A DNA stretch of 64,000 bases from positions 149,539,890-149,603,889 of the forward strand of contig CAXKWD010000009.1 of NCBI GenBank assembly GCA_964059195.1, given 5' to 3'. Shown here in pieces: positions 20,301-29,045 of this stretch. The position numbers were made by a program, and so were the translations under genes. Below the pieces are notes generated by a model. The model was given only the letters and a program-made list of their open reading frames with translations. It ran no database searches and had not been told where the DNA came from. This stretch comes from Ectobius pallidus (Eukaryota > Arthropoda > Insecta > Blattodea > Ectobiidae). Numbering within the stretch: position 1 is the stretch's first letter; each line of letters starts with the position of its first letter.

Positions 20301-22502
20301 TTCATTCTCTTGAGGAGGCGAAACCCTTTTCATGTGACCCATCTGCTCGTACTCTACAAGAAATTTAGTATAGTCTTCCTTTAGAGTAGAGTCGTTCTGA
20401 AGTTTTCGCTCCAGGTAACTAAAACGCTTAACTGCTTGTTGCCTGGATTCACCCAATGAAGTTTTATCTTGTTTCATTGGCAGACGTACTGTGAAACTAC
20501 CATCATCATTGCGAGTGGTATTTTCTGCATAATGCTGTTCGCACCTTTTCTCTTCTTGTGTTAATATCTGTTGTGGAAAGTCTTCGAGGTCCCAAAACCG
20601 TCGTAGCTGCTTGTCCACATTGTCCGTAGAGATGAAGAAGTTGTGCTGGGGACCAGTATCTAGATTGCCTTTCACAGAGGACTTAGGAATGGTTCCCGAC
20701 AATATCCAACCTAGTTCCGTACTAATCAATGCAGGAAAACCAGGATTGGTCAGGATCTTACCATGGAAAAGCTCGAAGAATAATGCTCCTCCAATCAGCA
20801 AATCAATTTCAGAAGGAATATTAAATTTAGGATCGGCTAATGGGATTTCAGAAGGTATGTTCCATGAGGATGGATCAATTCGGACAGCGGGTAGCTTCCC
20901 TGTTATGCGAGGAAGGATTAGGCAATCTAGATTCCTTCGATAGTTGTAAACCATAGATCTCACATTTATGTTTACACTATGACTAGCATTCGATGAAGTA
21001 CCATTAATACCCTTGACAGGCGTATCAGCTGTTCTTGTTGGAAGTTGCAGACGCCTCGCTAGATCTGCAGACACGAAACTGGCCTGGCTGGCAGAGTCTA
21101 GAAGGGCCTTACACTGTATGTAATTACCATGCTTGTCTTGCACTTCGACTCTTGCAGTCGCAAGTAAGACGTGAAGCACTGGCTTTATTTTCACTGAACA
21201 ATAACTTGCAGGAGCCTCAGTCCTGTTGCTATTCACTGTATCACTGCTTTCACTCGAGTGTGAAACCGTTCTCCTGTGATCACTGTTGTGTAACATCTTG
21301 CTGTGAAGTTTACCACAGTTACAAAAGGAAGATGCTTTGCACTGATTTACTCGATGAGTATTAGCAAAACAATTGAAACACAAGTTCTTGCTTTTCACAA
21401 CTTTCCATCGCTGTTCAACACTCAGCTGACGGAATTGTTTACATTTAAACAGGTTATGGCCGCCTTGACACTGAGGGCATAACTGTTCAGTTGTCGACAC
21501 ATATGACTGACGACTGTTATTATGTTGATTTCTAGGCTCACGATGTTCATTTCTAGGTTTTGATGGGCTGGCCCTGTTGCAGGAATTATTCGACAGCACC
21601 TCTAGAGAATGAGATTTCGCTTCTAGAAATAACACAAGTTCACCTAATGAAGTAAATGTTTGAGAATCGATTCTAGATTCCCATTCACGTTGAACACTAT
21701 CTGGCAAATGCTCTAATAACAATTGCATTAGAATGACTTCATGAAGTGGCACTTCTAATTCTAAAGCTTCAATGGCATGCAAGTTGTTTTGGAATTGATT
21801 CAACAAAGTTCTCAAATCTGCAACTGTCTCTTGGCGTGCTACAGGTAGAGATAACAGATGCTTAATGTGGGATATGGCAATTAAACGCTTATTGTTATAT
21901 CTTGCACACAATAGGTCCCAGGCCACTTGGAAGTTCTCACTCGTGACTGGCAAACTTTGCAATAATGTTTTAGCTTCGCCCCTTAGCGAACCAATGAGAT
22001 AGTGGAATTTTTGAATAGGTGACAAACTGCTATTATTCACAATCAAACTCGAAAAAGTGTCAAAATAATGTTTGAATTTAGTTACATCATTCTCAAATAC
22101 TGGAATTTGAATAGTAGGTAACTTTATCGCATTACTTGCCTGTGAAGCACTAGAGTTCACTGATTGTCGCGTGCCACTGTTATTTGAATTGACACTGACT
22201 GACGTAGGCTCACGAGCATGCATCAACTCACTTAACCTAGCTTTTAGATTAATGTACACTGTTGATACCTCGTCTGCATACTGTATGTGACTATCAAGTT
22301 CTGTATCAATTTCTACCATGGATTCAATCTGCGTCTGCACTGCCTCAAACTTTTCAATTTCATTTAACAGCTTTTCATAATGTGCTTTGATTAAAAATAT
22401 ACTAGCATCTTCAGGTACGTCGTTGAGAAAGTTCTGTGTCAATGTAAACTTTCTTTTACATACACCTCGACGTCGTAATAAAGCTTTCATATCTTCTTCC
22501 AT
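17316..22502 (-). CDS. BEL/Pao gag-pol polyprotein
   Basis: 1728 residues in one uninterrupted frame from the ATG (MEEDMK). In order (approximate residues): coiled-coil-like N-terminus; gag capsid-type region (DUF1759-like, 130-310); two CCHC zinc knuckles, CPQCQGGHNLFKC and CFNCFANTHRVNQC (about 345-395); retropepsin-like protease (DUF1758-like) with LLDSASQASF (about 470); reverse transcriptase with FDASAKT, SADISKMYRRV and FYVDDCLSG (YVDD box, about 880); Pao-type RNase H with GFCDASEKAYGA (about 1060); integrase with an H-H-C-C zinc site (about 1360-1400) and the D-D-E triad in VDYAGPF, FSDNGTNF and GGLHEAAVK (about 1434, 1500, 1554); and a DUF5641-like C-terminus. The length and domain set match full-length BEL elements, so it looks potentially translatable. 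It is on the same strand as ZNF-2 and upstream of it. Confidence 0.95.
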   Translation of the reverse strand: MEEDMKALLRRRGVCKRKFTLTQNFLNDVPEDASIFLIKAHYEKLLNEIEKFEAVQTQIESMVEIDTELDSHIQYADEVSTVYINLKARLSELMHAREPTSVSVNSNNSGTRQSVNSSASQASNAIKLPTIQIPVFENDVTKFKHYFDTFSSLIVNNSSLSPIQKFHYLIGSLRGEAKTLLQSLPVTSENFQVAWDLLCARYNNKRLIAISHIKHLLSLPVARQETVADLRTLLNQFQNNLHAIEALELEVPLHEVILMQLLLEHLPDSVQREWESRIDSQTFTSLGELVLFLEAKSHSLEVLSNNSCNRASPSKPRNEHREPRNQHNNSRQSYVSTTEQLCPQCQGGHNLFKCKQFRQLSVEQRWKVVKSKNLCFNCFANTHRVNQCKASSFCNCGKLHSKMLHNSDHRRTVSHSSESSDTVNSNRTEAPASYCSVKIKPVLHVLLATARVEVQDKHGNYIQCKALLDSASQASFVSADLARRLQLPTRTADTPVKGINGTSSNASHSVNINVRSMVYNYRRNLDCLILPRITGKLPAVRIDPSSWNIPSEIPLADPKFNIPSEIDLLIGGALFFELFHGKILTNPGFPALISTELGWILSGTIPKSSVKGNLDTGPQHNFFISTDNVDKQLRRFWDLEDFPQQILTQEEKRCEQHYAENTTRNDDGSFTVRLPMKQDKTSLGESRQQAVKRFSYLERKLQNDSTLKEDYTKFLVEYEQMGHMKRVSPPQENEICYYLPHHAVIKPSSSTTRTRVVFDASAKTDTGCSLNDILECGPTIQDDLSSIILRFRTYRYAFSADISKMYRRVHMHPEDQNLQRIVWRPDKSEPLQDYALTTVTYGTKSASFLAIRSLSQLAQEEESKYPRAADAVRTSFYVDDCLSGHDDLQEALQLQSELILMLNSGGFPLRKWCSNTEAILEAVPVEHRETQLPLSLDNSENAHALGLLWHPSTDLLQIQSHSSLQEPPSYKFTKRNILAVTSSIFDPLGLISPIVIHAKMFLQSLWLAKLSWDEELPSHLREKWIDICDILSTIHNVRIPRHVLTAATVTDIQIHGFCDASEKAYGACVYVRSTDSSGLVTTKLLCSKSKVSPLKKQTIPRLELCGALLLAKLYHKVVNDLKLPTSQNYLWSDSMIVLSWIKSNPHKWKTFVSNRVSQIQEMSETAAWRHVATQHNPADLISRGVVTEQMSDIDLWWNGPVWISQPIELWPKQPQQFELQDIGEQRDTVCLVTHAEEDFMLRFSKLARLQRVTSCMLRFINNCRSQVKRHGPLTVEELQQALLLCIRIAQQAAYSHELSDLKSKMQVNNKSSLHSLVPFVDKDGLLRVGGRLEKAELPHDARHQLILPPGHHLTKLIIESEHLRLLHASHQLLISSLRERYWIPSVRRVVKSTLHRCLTCFKLKAKGAHQLMGSLPSYRVTPARAFLRSAVDYAGPFFIRYGSPRSKTQVKAYIAIFVCLATKAVHIELVSDLTSDAFIAALRRFTSRRGLCKEIFSDNGTNFVGANNKLRELRLLLQSSTHQQVLQDYASSNEFTWHFIPASSPHFGGLHEAAVKSMKFHLRRVMGSQVFTYEQLSTVLTQIEACLNSRPLLRLNDDPSDSSYLSPGHFLIGEKLTALPSPPMAENVSYVAKWHQLQTYIHHIWQRWSADYLHSLQQRQKWSASSENIQIGTLVLLKEDNCPPLQWKLGIISSVHPGDDGLVRVVTVRTSSGEYKRPIVKVCPLPIQ

Positions 22503-22875
22503 GATGAACAATTAATTAACACAGACAGCGTAGAAATGATTGAGCAGTCAGCTGTATTCTCTTGTTGCGGGCGGCAGTGGAGGCGGTCGGAGAGGAGGCC
22601 GTTGTCTTCTTCTCGCGGCGGTGGTGACCATGAGCACGTGGAGCGGCAGCCAGCTGGTGCGCGCGAATAGAATCACTAGAGCCGAGCGAAGCACGAAGCT
22701 GACACGAACTCCACACAAACGTCACCTTCGGGTGGTCGCGCGAAACTGGACCTTATTAACAACAAGCGGACTCCTTGTGATTTCGTCATACACGAAAATC
22801 AGCTACAAGTCGCACTCTTCTTCTTTAATTCAGAAATCATTGCAAATATTCTCAGATCATGCCCGGAGGAACCAA

Positions 22876-23325
22876 TAATAATACAAGGATAAATGCAGTT
22901 AATGTTCTTGTAGAAACTATTCTCCCGCCCTTTGGCGAAGGTAACGCTAGACACAGCCTGTACACAGCACGAGACTTCTAGGTTAGAACAATAGAAATTC
23001 TTGTAACTAACATTAAAATACAAGATTATTTCCTGGATTTCACACGTAAAGCTGCCTTCACTACAGGAGCATGAAATACGCGGAGTTACAGATGAATTTT
23101 AGTAATATAGCGCGAAAACTGGCCTAAATCAGACGCAGCTGCATCGCAGGTCTATACACCATCACTTCTCGATCTGAACTAACTTGCGCTGCAACTGGCG
23201 TGGGTAACGCTGCAAGCTCACACCTGCAGGAAGTAATGAGTAATTCGCGGCAAATAATTGGCGCTAGCGCCAATTAACACAGAGGTTAATTTAAACACTA
23301 AAAATTATAGACTCTTGATCTAACA
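22876..23325 (-). repeat. 5' LTR of the BEL element, shortened
   Basis: About 450 bp matching 16797-17240 of the 3' LTR. The ~200 bp that should form its U5 end are absent. Reading in element sense it runs into TGGTTCCTCCGGGCATG (reverse of about 22857-22873), which is where a primer-binding site would lie; I cannot confirm which tRNA, if any, would match. Confidence 0.75.
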
Positions 23326-23330
23326 CATAT

Positions 23331-23560
23331 CGTTCTAAAATATTCGATACTAAAATAAAGTATTCGATTTTTTTTGTTTTGCCTGTTGGTATGTTTTGAA
23401 AGACTCACACGACTTTCTCTATCCTCAAACAGATTGTGCTATTTTTCTTGCTTCTCATCACTATTTATGAAACCAGGGGTGCCACCCCCAGCTTCATGAA
23501 AAGTAACCCCATTAAAAATAATGGAATATCTGTCTACTTATTATTCCTCTCATAGGGGCA
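23331..23560 (-). repeat. Distal 5' flank of ZNF-2, displaced by the BEL insertion
   Basis: Collinear with 41525-41700 (ZNF-4) and 56585-56760 (ZNF-6), and homologous in reverse to the 5' flanks of ZNF-3 and ZNF-5 (AGCAAGAAAAATAGCACAAT..., about 26865 and 44310). It marks the outer part of the ~0.5-kb 5' flank common to the family. Confidence 0.65.
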
Positions 23561-24600
23561 GAGGCGGTTTGGGAACGACCCTAAGCACGTAGGCCACATC
23601 TGCAGGTCCATTGTGCAACCCCTTGGGAATGGGATGATTGGCATGCCCAAAGGCCCCCGAAGCGGATTCCACCACGAGCGCCCACGGAACTCCCCAACAT
23701 CCAGTTAGAACCAGAAAACACACCACGTGCACCACACCCCCAGGGTCCCTCACGAAGAGAGCCCCATGTGTGCAACACACCACCAGCAACCATATGAACA
23801 CAAGCCACGGGGCAGGACGGGAGATGGCCCGAAAGCTCGGAAAGGAAACGGGATGATAGTAGGGGGTGTTTGAAGGTGAAATGGAGGGTGTTAGGGGAAA
23901 CGGGAGGATCCCCGAGAAATACCCCCAAAGGCCACGGCTTCAGTTGTTTGTTCCTCTGAACTGCTGGTGTTCACTTTTTTGTTGTTGTTGGAAACCATCT
24001 TCTTGTCTTTTGTGGGTTGGTTTCTTGACTCCTTAACAGCTGTGCTCTTCTCTTATTGCAACTTTCTCTTCGCTCTGATTTTATCAAAATTTTCAGAGGA
24101 TGTCAGACGAGAAGAAGCTTGCATTTGTCTATTTACATTTTTCTTTACTACTACTTTGGTATGAATGGGAAGTAATGTTGAGAAGTCTGATTCAGCAGAT
24201 GATTTTTTTTTTTGTTATTTTGTCATTGATCTTATAACTGGGCTCCTTCAGATGGGTGTTCCTATTAACATTAGAAGGCCCGTGGGGTGGACTATCTTCA
24301 TTGTTGACTGCACTACAAGATCCAGAAGAAAATATCTCTGATGGTATGAACTTATGTTCTGGGATCTTGTTGCGATTGAAAAAGAAAATTCCACGCTTCA
24401 TTCAAAATCTTGCAAATACAAATTTGGTTATTGAAGCTGCTGGGTTGTTTAGAACAAATGATGTGGCTTCTTGGTAGGAAAAGGTTTTGAGGGGTTTGAA
24501 AACTGTTCGGTCAAGAGGTTGTAACACATAGGTGGTGTGCTGTTGAAGGCAAGCAAGATTAATTGTTTTGGAGGCAATCATCAAAATTCAAATTCAAATT
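23561..24600 (-). pseudogene. pogo/jerky-like transposase remnant, 3' part (copy 1a)
   Basis: Reverse-strand frames hold the C-terminal half of a Tigger/jerky-type DDE transposase: QPLDRTVFKPLKTF (24402-24584), a GIFFFNRNKIPEHKFIPSEI block (24192-24401; about residue-for-residue the FPLNR.xIPE.xF.PS ending of pogo-type transposases), then a low-complexity tail. Stops and shifts separate the pieces. The same block recurs in all three divergent spacers (41700-43335, 56700-57390) and partly again at 25288-25916. Confidence 0.6.
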
Positions 24601-24682
24601 CTTTATTGGTCCAGTATAATCACTATGTACAATGTGCAATTGATATTGGACAAGTCAACTTATAATAAATTAAACTAGACTA
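24585..24682 (-). mobile_element. LINE 3'-end fragment
   Basis: CAAATTCAAATTCTTTATTGGTCCAGTATAATCACTATG... (split here for length) is the reverse-strand 3' end of a LINE that is present at 25917, 42427, 43333 and 57370. The rest of this copy is replaced by the AT-rich element that follows. Confidence 0.65.
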
Positions 24683-25080
24683 CCCACTCAGCACACACAC
24701 GTAAAATATATGTAAAATTTACGTTATCCCTAGATCTAGGTAATGTACATCACACATATTGGTTAAATAAAATCTACATATAATATACGCTCAAATGTCC
24801 CACTTTTTAATGTATATTTTACGTCGATTCATGTCAATACAGACATTTAATATATATCAATTATACTTACAATCACATACATACTATTGATGTACAATAA
24901 TCTATACGTAAACATATGTAAAGATGATCTATCAAACGTATATTTTACATATATAATTTATGTAGCCTAAATACACTGCTTGGTTCACTTGCACTTGGTT
25001 CACTGCTTGCAAATACATTGGTTCATAAATGTACACTGCTCACATACATTTTACATATACTATAAATACATGAGATATCA
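24683..25080. repeat. AT-rich repeat with ACGTAAAATATATG words; one TIR-like end
   Basis: It opens CCCACTCAGCACACACACGT, clearly related to the arm of the perfect hairpin at 57240-57314 (CCCACACAGCACACTACGTA). Interior words such as ACGTAAAATATATGTAAA, TATACGTAAA and ACGTATATTTTACATATA recur in both orientations. No right end matching the left is visible, so the element is truncated or the family is longer than what is left. Confidence 0.5.
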
Positions 25081-25287
25081 ATAAGTACAAATGTCATCAA
25101 GAACACTTTTTGTGCTTATTATCTTGCAGTTTTTTGGGACTTCTTGCTGAGGTATTTTGAAATTATTTATTGTAAGCAAAACACTGAGATCGCTCATAAC
25201 ACACACTGAACCAAGAATTTTCGGAACATCATCATTAACATCCATTAAGCACAGCCCTAGCCTTTCTACTGCCATTATGTTAATCCA
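25081..25287 (-). other. Unrecognised 73-residue open frame, possibly an exon relic
   Basis: The reverse frame 25078-25299 reads ...MAVERLGLCLMDVNDD..., ...VCVMSDLSVLLTINNF... and ends with a stop. It occurs only in this spacer and not in the homologous ones. I do not recognise it; composition is protein-like but no motif supports a function. Confidence 0.3.
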
Positions 25288-25916
25288 CCGCATGAACACA
25301 AGCCACGGGGCAGGACGGGAGATGGCCCGAAAGCTCGGAAAGGAAACGGGATGATAGTAGGGGGTGTTTAAAGGTGAAATGGAGGGTGTTGGGGGAAACG
25401 GATGTCCGGTGGGAAGCAGCTTGCATTGGTCTATTTACATTTTTCTTTACTACTACTTTGGTAGGAATGGGGAGTAATGTTGAGAAGTCTGATTCAGTAG
25501 ATGATTATGTTGGTATTTTGTCATCGGTCTGAGAACTGGGCTCGTTCAGATGCGTCTCCCTACTAACATTAGAAAGTTAAAAAGTAAAGTCGATCAACAA
25601 CAACATTAGAAGGCCCGTGGGGTGGACTATCTTCATTGTTGACTGCACTACAAGATCCAGAAGAAAATATCTCTGATGGTTTGAACTTATGTTCTGGGAT
25701 CTTGTTGCGATTGAAAGGGAAAATTCCCTACAGTAGCTCCTTGCCAAATACAAATTTGGTTATTGAAGCTGCTGGGTTGTTTTGAACAAATGGTGTGGCC
25801 TCTTGGTGGTAAAAGGTTTTGAGGGATTTGAAAACTGTTCGGTCAAGAGGTTGTAATACATAGGTGTTGTGAGGTTGAAGGCAATCAAGATTAATTGTTT
25901 TGTAGGCAATAATCAA
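25288..25916 (-). pseudogene. pogo/jerky-like transposase remnant (copy 1b)
   Basis: A second, shorter copy of the 23800-24600 block lies about 1.5 kb further right in the same orientation; 25290-25400 repeats the GGCAGGACGGGAGATGGCCCG segment almost exactly. The reverse frame 25728-25916 gives YVLQPLDRTVFKSLKTF and then an altered C-terminus. Confidence 0.55.
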
Positions 25917-26290
25917 AATTCAAAATCTTTATTGGTCCAGTATAATCACTATGTACAATGTGCAATTGATATTGGACAACTCAACTTATAAATAAACTAG
26001 ACTAAGCTAAAATATTATAAGAAATATTTTTGTTTATAATATTTGCAAGATGATTCTAAAGTACGTATGCATTTTTTGCAAGATATTTCTCAACTGAATA
26101 AAAGCAATTGTCAATCAAATGCGTGTTTTTGTTGGATTAATTTGAGCTGATTTGGAGGACTGTTATATATTTTTATTACAGAGTAAAAGATTCCTTTTTG
26201 ATATAGAGTTGTTCTGTGTTGTTGTGAATGAAAATCAGAACGGTGTCTAGTGTAGTGGGAGTGTGCTTCATTATTCTTTAGAATTGGAGA
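25917..26290 (-). mobile_element. LINE 3' fragment nested in transposase remnant
   Basis: The reverse frame 26111-26377 runs from transposase sequence (LLILDGHISHHSFECTIAGY) straight into the LINE C-terminus (HYTRHRSDFHSQQHRTTLYQ, ...KIYNSPPNQLKL). The 3' tail is the CTTTATTGGTCCAG sequence. The same junction exists at 43740 and 57780, so the LINE inserted before the spacer was duplicated. Confidence 0.7.
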
Positions 26291-26620
26291 GTAGCCAGCT
26301 ATTGTGCATTCGAAGGAATGATGGGATATGTGGCCATCCAAAATAAGCAAACTCTTAGACTGGGCACGATGTTTCACAAAATTCTTATGTCAGAGCAAGA
26401 TAAGATCTTCATTTATGTACCCAGTTTCGGACATACGTACTGTTGCCCTAGATGGCTTCTTTGTATTCTTCTCTCATTCTTTGCCCTTCAAAAATAACAA
26501 AAGGAGGAATAAACACTCCGGTGGCACTACCACAGCCGACAATTTCTCTCTTTCCCTTTTCGGCAATAATATTTAATGGCTTCTTATTCATGGGAAATCT
26601 ACTTAAGGCTATACACGGTT
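26291..26620 (-). pseudogene. pogo/jerky-like transposase remnant, catalytic part (copy 1)
   Basis: Reverse strand: PLNIIAEKGKR..., a FVIFKGQRM-like block, then LLILDGHISHHSFE, which corresponds to the second Asp region (LDGHxSH) of Tigger/jerky DDE domains. It is broken by frameshifts. The better-preserved copy is at 43744-44050. Confidence 0.6.
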
Positions 26621-26769
26621 TTCATCACATAACCTGTGTAAACATGAAATACCACAAACCCGAAATAACTGTGCGGCGAAAGCATATCATATAACAAAAT
26701 GCAAGAATAGACAAAATCAATAACGGAAATCTGCGAACAATAATTTGTACATAAATTTTCGATTGAGTG

Positions 26770-26860
26770 CACCTTTCTCTCATTATTATTATCATGTAAT
26801 GTCCAACAGACACAATAATATGTGGTGCATGAATGCATATATCTATGGATAAATATTGAT
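26770..26860 (+). repeat. Fragment of the tRNA-containing repeat (right end)
   Basis: CATGTAATGTCCAACAGACACAATAATATGTGGT..CATGAATGCATATATCTA matches the right end of the repeat at 38260-38310. The same fragment sits at 44235-44295 in the paralogous spacer. Confidence 0.65.
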
Positions 26861-26949
26861 CAGAAGCAAGAAAATAGCACATCAGTCTGAGGATAGATAA
26901 AATGGTGCGAGGCTTACAAAAGCTAGCATCAAGCTAAAATATACATATA

Positions 26950-27321
26950 CATTATTTTTTTTAGTAACGAAAGCTTTGTGAGTGCTTTAGAATACGAGAA
27001 CAAGAATTAAAAACGTTCAAAGATATAATAACAAAGATTCAAAACATTCAAAAATGGCGGTGCATAACATCATTTCTCGTTGACTGGATCATCAAAACAG
27101 AAGAATGGAGCGATACGCAATGTGACGCTAATCGTTATTTACATAGGTATTACACACTGCGTTTGGTCGAAAAACTTAGACTATAAAGCGTTAGCTATAT
27201 TCAAACCTAATAAGTAGTGTAATTCGAAAGCATTGACTGCTGCCATAAGTGACGTAAGTGTAGTATTAAAAGACGTGTGAGTGCATTTGAAGTCTTGTAT
27301 GTATGTCAACACCCTCACATA
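26950..27321 (+). promoter_or_regulatory. 5' flank / putative promoter of ZNF-3
   Basis: Conserved order: GTAACGAAAGCTTTG, AAAATGGCGGTGCATAAC (about 27051), GACTGGATC, GCGATACGCAATGTGACGC, CTATAAAGCGTTAG (27180-27194), ATTCGAAAGCATTGAC, TGACGTAA (27250-27257), then the ATG at 27322. This is the most complete copy of the family promoter region and the reference empty site for the insertion upstream of ZNF-5. Confidence 0.55.
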
Positions 27322-28785
27322 ATGGAGACTGTGGAAACATCGCATTGTGATAAAGCAGAAATAAAACTAGAAGACTCCCCATCGAAATGTGTACAACACA
27401 AACGTACTGTTAAGTGTGAGGCTATACCTATAACATTCAACTCAATTAAGACACGCCAGATTAAAACCGAAAATATAGACCCTTATGAAGTTCCCAAATC
27501 AGAGACACCGACATCGTGCAGCGAAATTCAGGGAACATTATCTCAGGAAAATTATGACAATCTTGCGCTTACTGTAAAACATGAGAGTGAACCATTGACC
27601 GTTGATTTGGTACAGACGTTTAAAACGGAGAATGAGGTAAATTCTCAAAGACATGATCTCAAAAGTCGTCTGCCTACTAAGAAAGGAAGAAAAGTTTTCA
27701 AGTGTGATGTGTGTTACAAAATATTTTCTCAAAGTAGTAATCTCAAGAATCATCTGCGTACCCATACAGGGGAGAAACCTTATCAGTGTGATATATGTAA
27801 CAAAACATTTTCGCAAAGTGGTACTCTCAAGACTCATTTGCTTACCCACACAGGAGAGAAAGCTTTTAAGTGTGATATCTGTAACAAAACATTTTCTATA
27901 AGGGGTCATCTCAAAAAGCATTTGCTTACGCACACAGGAGAGAAACCCTTCAAGTGTGATATATGTAACAAAGCATTTGCTCGTATAGGTACTCTGAAAA
28001 GTCATTTATTTACACATACTGGAGAGAAACCTTTCGAATGTGATATATGTAACAAAACATTTGCTACAAGTGGTTCTCTCAAAAAGCATTTTCGTACCCA
28101 CACAAGAGAGAAACCTTTCAAGTGTGAGACATGTAACAAAGCTTTTGCCCGTATGGGTTCTCTCAAAGATCATTTATTTATCCATACTGGCGAGAAAACT
28201 TTCAAATGTGATATTTGTAACAAAGCATTTGCTCTAAGAAATACCCTAAAAAATCACATGCTTACTCATATAGGGGACAGACCTTTCCAGTGTGATGCCT
28301 GTAACAGGTCATTTTCTCGTAGAAGAAATCTAAAAAATCACCACCTTACCCATAAAGGAGAGAAAGGTCTGAAGTGTAATTTCTGTAACAAAACGTTTGC
28401 TAGCAAGAATATTCTCTACCCTCACATGCTTACCCATACAGGCACGAAACGTTATCAGTGTGATATATGTAACAAAACATTTGCTCTAAGTGGTACTCTC
28501 AAGACTCATTTGCTTACCCACACAGGAGAGAAAGCTTTCATGTGTGATGTGTGTAACAAAACATTTGCTAGAAGTCATCATCTCAAAAGTCATTTGCTTA
28601 CGCACACAGGAGAGAAACTTTTCCAGTGTGATTTATGTAACAAAGCATTTGCTGTAAGGGGTACCCTCAAGATTCATTTGCTTACCCACACAGGAGAGAG
28701 ACCTTTCAAGTGTGCCATTTGTAACAAAGCATTTACTCAAAGAAATGCCCTCAAACGTCATCGGCTTACCCATTCAGGAGAGTGA
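27322..28785 (+). CDS. ZNF-3: C2H2 zinc-finger protein, 13 fingers
   Basis: 487 residues from the conserved ATG. The leader carries IKLE, VKCE, IKTE and VKHE and a slightly shortened middle (the ALIPKGP segment is missing, PYEVPKSETP). Thirteen C2H2 fingers with mostly TGEKPF linkers. Finger order from 1 to 4 and 8 to 9 parallels ZNF-6 (RNLKNHHLTH, then a K.ILYPHMLTH finger), so the two share finger ancestry. The stop is followed in frame by AFKCYICNEREMFY and TAA. It has the intact promoter block and, about 240 bp downstream, a poly(A) signal, which makes it the best candidate in the cluster for an undisturbed gene. Presumed nuclear DNA-binding regulator. Confidence 0.9.
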   Translation: METVETSHCDKAEIKLEDSPSKCVQHKRTVKCEAIPITFNSIKTRQIKTENIDPYEVPKSETPTSCSEIQGTLSQENYDNLALTVKHESEPLTVDLVQTFKTENEVNSQRHDLKSRLPTKKGRKVFKCDVCYKIFSQSSNLKNHLRTHTGEKPYQCDICNKTFSQSGTLKTHLLTHTGEKAFKCDICNKTFSIRGHLKKHLLTHTGEKPFKCDICNKAFARIGTLKSHLFTHTGEKPFECDICNKTFATSGSLKKHFRTHTREKPFKCETCNKAFARMGSLKDHLFIHTGEKTFKCDICNKAFALRNTLKNHMLTHIGDRPFQCDACNRSFSRRRNLKNHHLTHKGEKGLKCNFCNKTFASKNILYPHMLTHTGTKRYQCDICNKTFALSGTLKTHLLTHTGEKAFMCDVCNKTFARSHHLKSHLLTHTGEKLFQCDLCNKAFAVRGTLKIHLLTHTGERPFKCAICNKAFTQRNALKRHRLTHSGE

Positions 28786-28892
28786 GCTTTTAAGTGTTAT
28801 ATCTGTAATGAAAGGGAAATGTTTTATTAAAATAATAATTATGGTAAGGAGCATTCTAAAGAGTATTAGTGTGAGAAAAGTTTATGTTTCAT

Positions 28893-29045
28893 AAAAGTAC
28901 TCTCCTTACCCACACAAGGAATGTAAACTTGTAAACTAGATTGGCAGATATAAAGCATCGATCAAGATGTTATTGGACATTGTAAAACAATAACCACTAC
29001 AATAACGTTTACTCAAATCACAATAAAGCATCACTGAAACTGTTT
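28893..29045 (+). terminator. 3' flank of ZNF-3 with poly(A) signal
   Basis: AATAAA at 29022-29027 in the CAATAAAGCATCACTGAAAC context conserved in ZNF-1, -3, -4 and -6. It lies close behind the coding region with no transposon in between. Confidence 0.6.

Larger units (their letters stand above)
16594..23325 (-). mobile_element. Pao/BEL LTR retrotransposon
   Basis: 6732-bp element with target duplication CATAT at 16589-16593 and 23326-23330. Ends are TGTTAGAT...ATCTAACA. The homologous flanks of ZNF-4 (41500s) and ZNF-6 (56560s) show the uninterrupted site. It carries one long gag-pol frame and no envelope-like frame. The shared ~430 bp of the two LTRs look identical by eye, so insertion is recent. 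The right (5') LTR is shorter than the left. Confidence 0.95.

Noticed and set aside
23550..23928. Several overlapping frames of 72-115 residues, recurring at 41717-42125 and 56786-57170
   Set aside because: Their frames and ends differ among the three copies; the region is best read as decayed transposase tail and flank.
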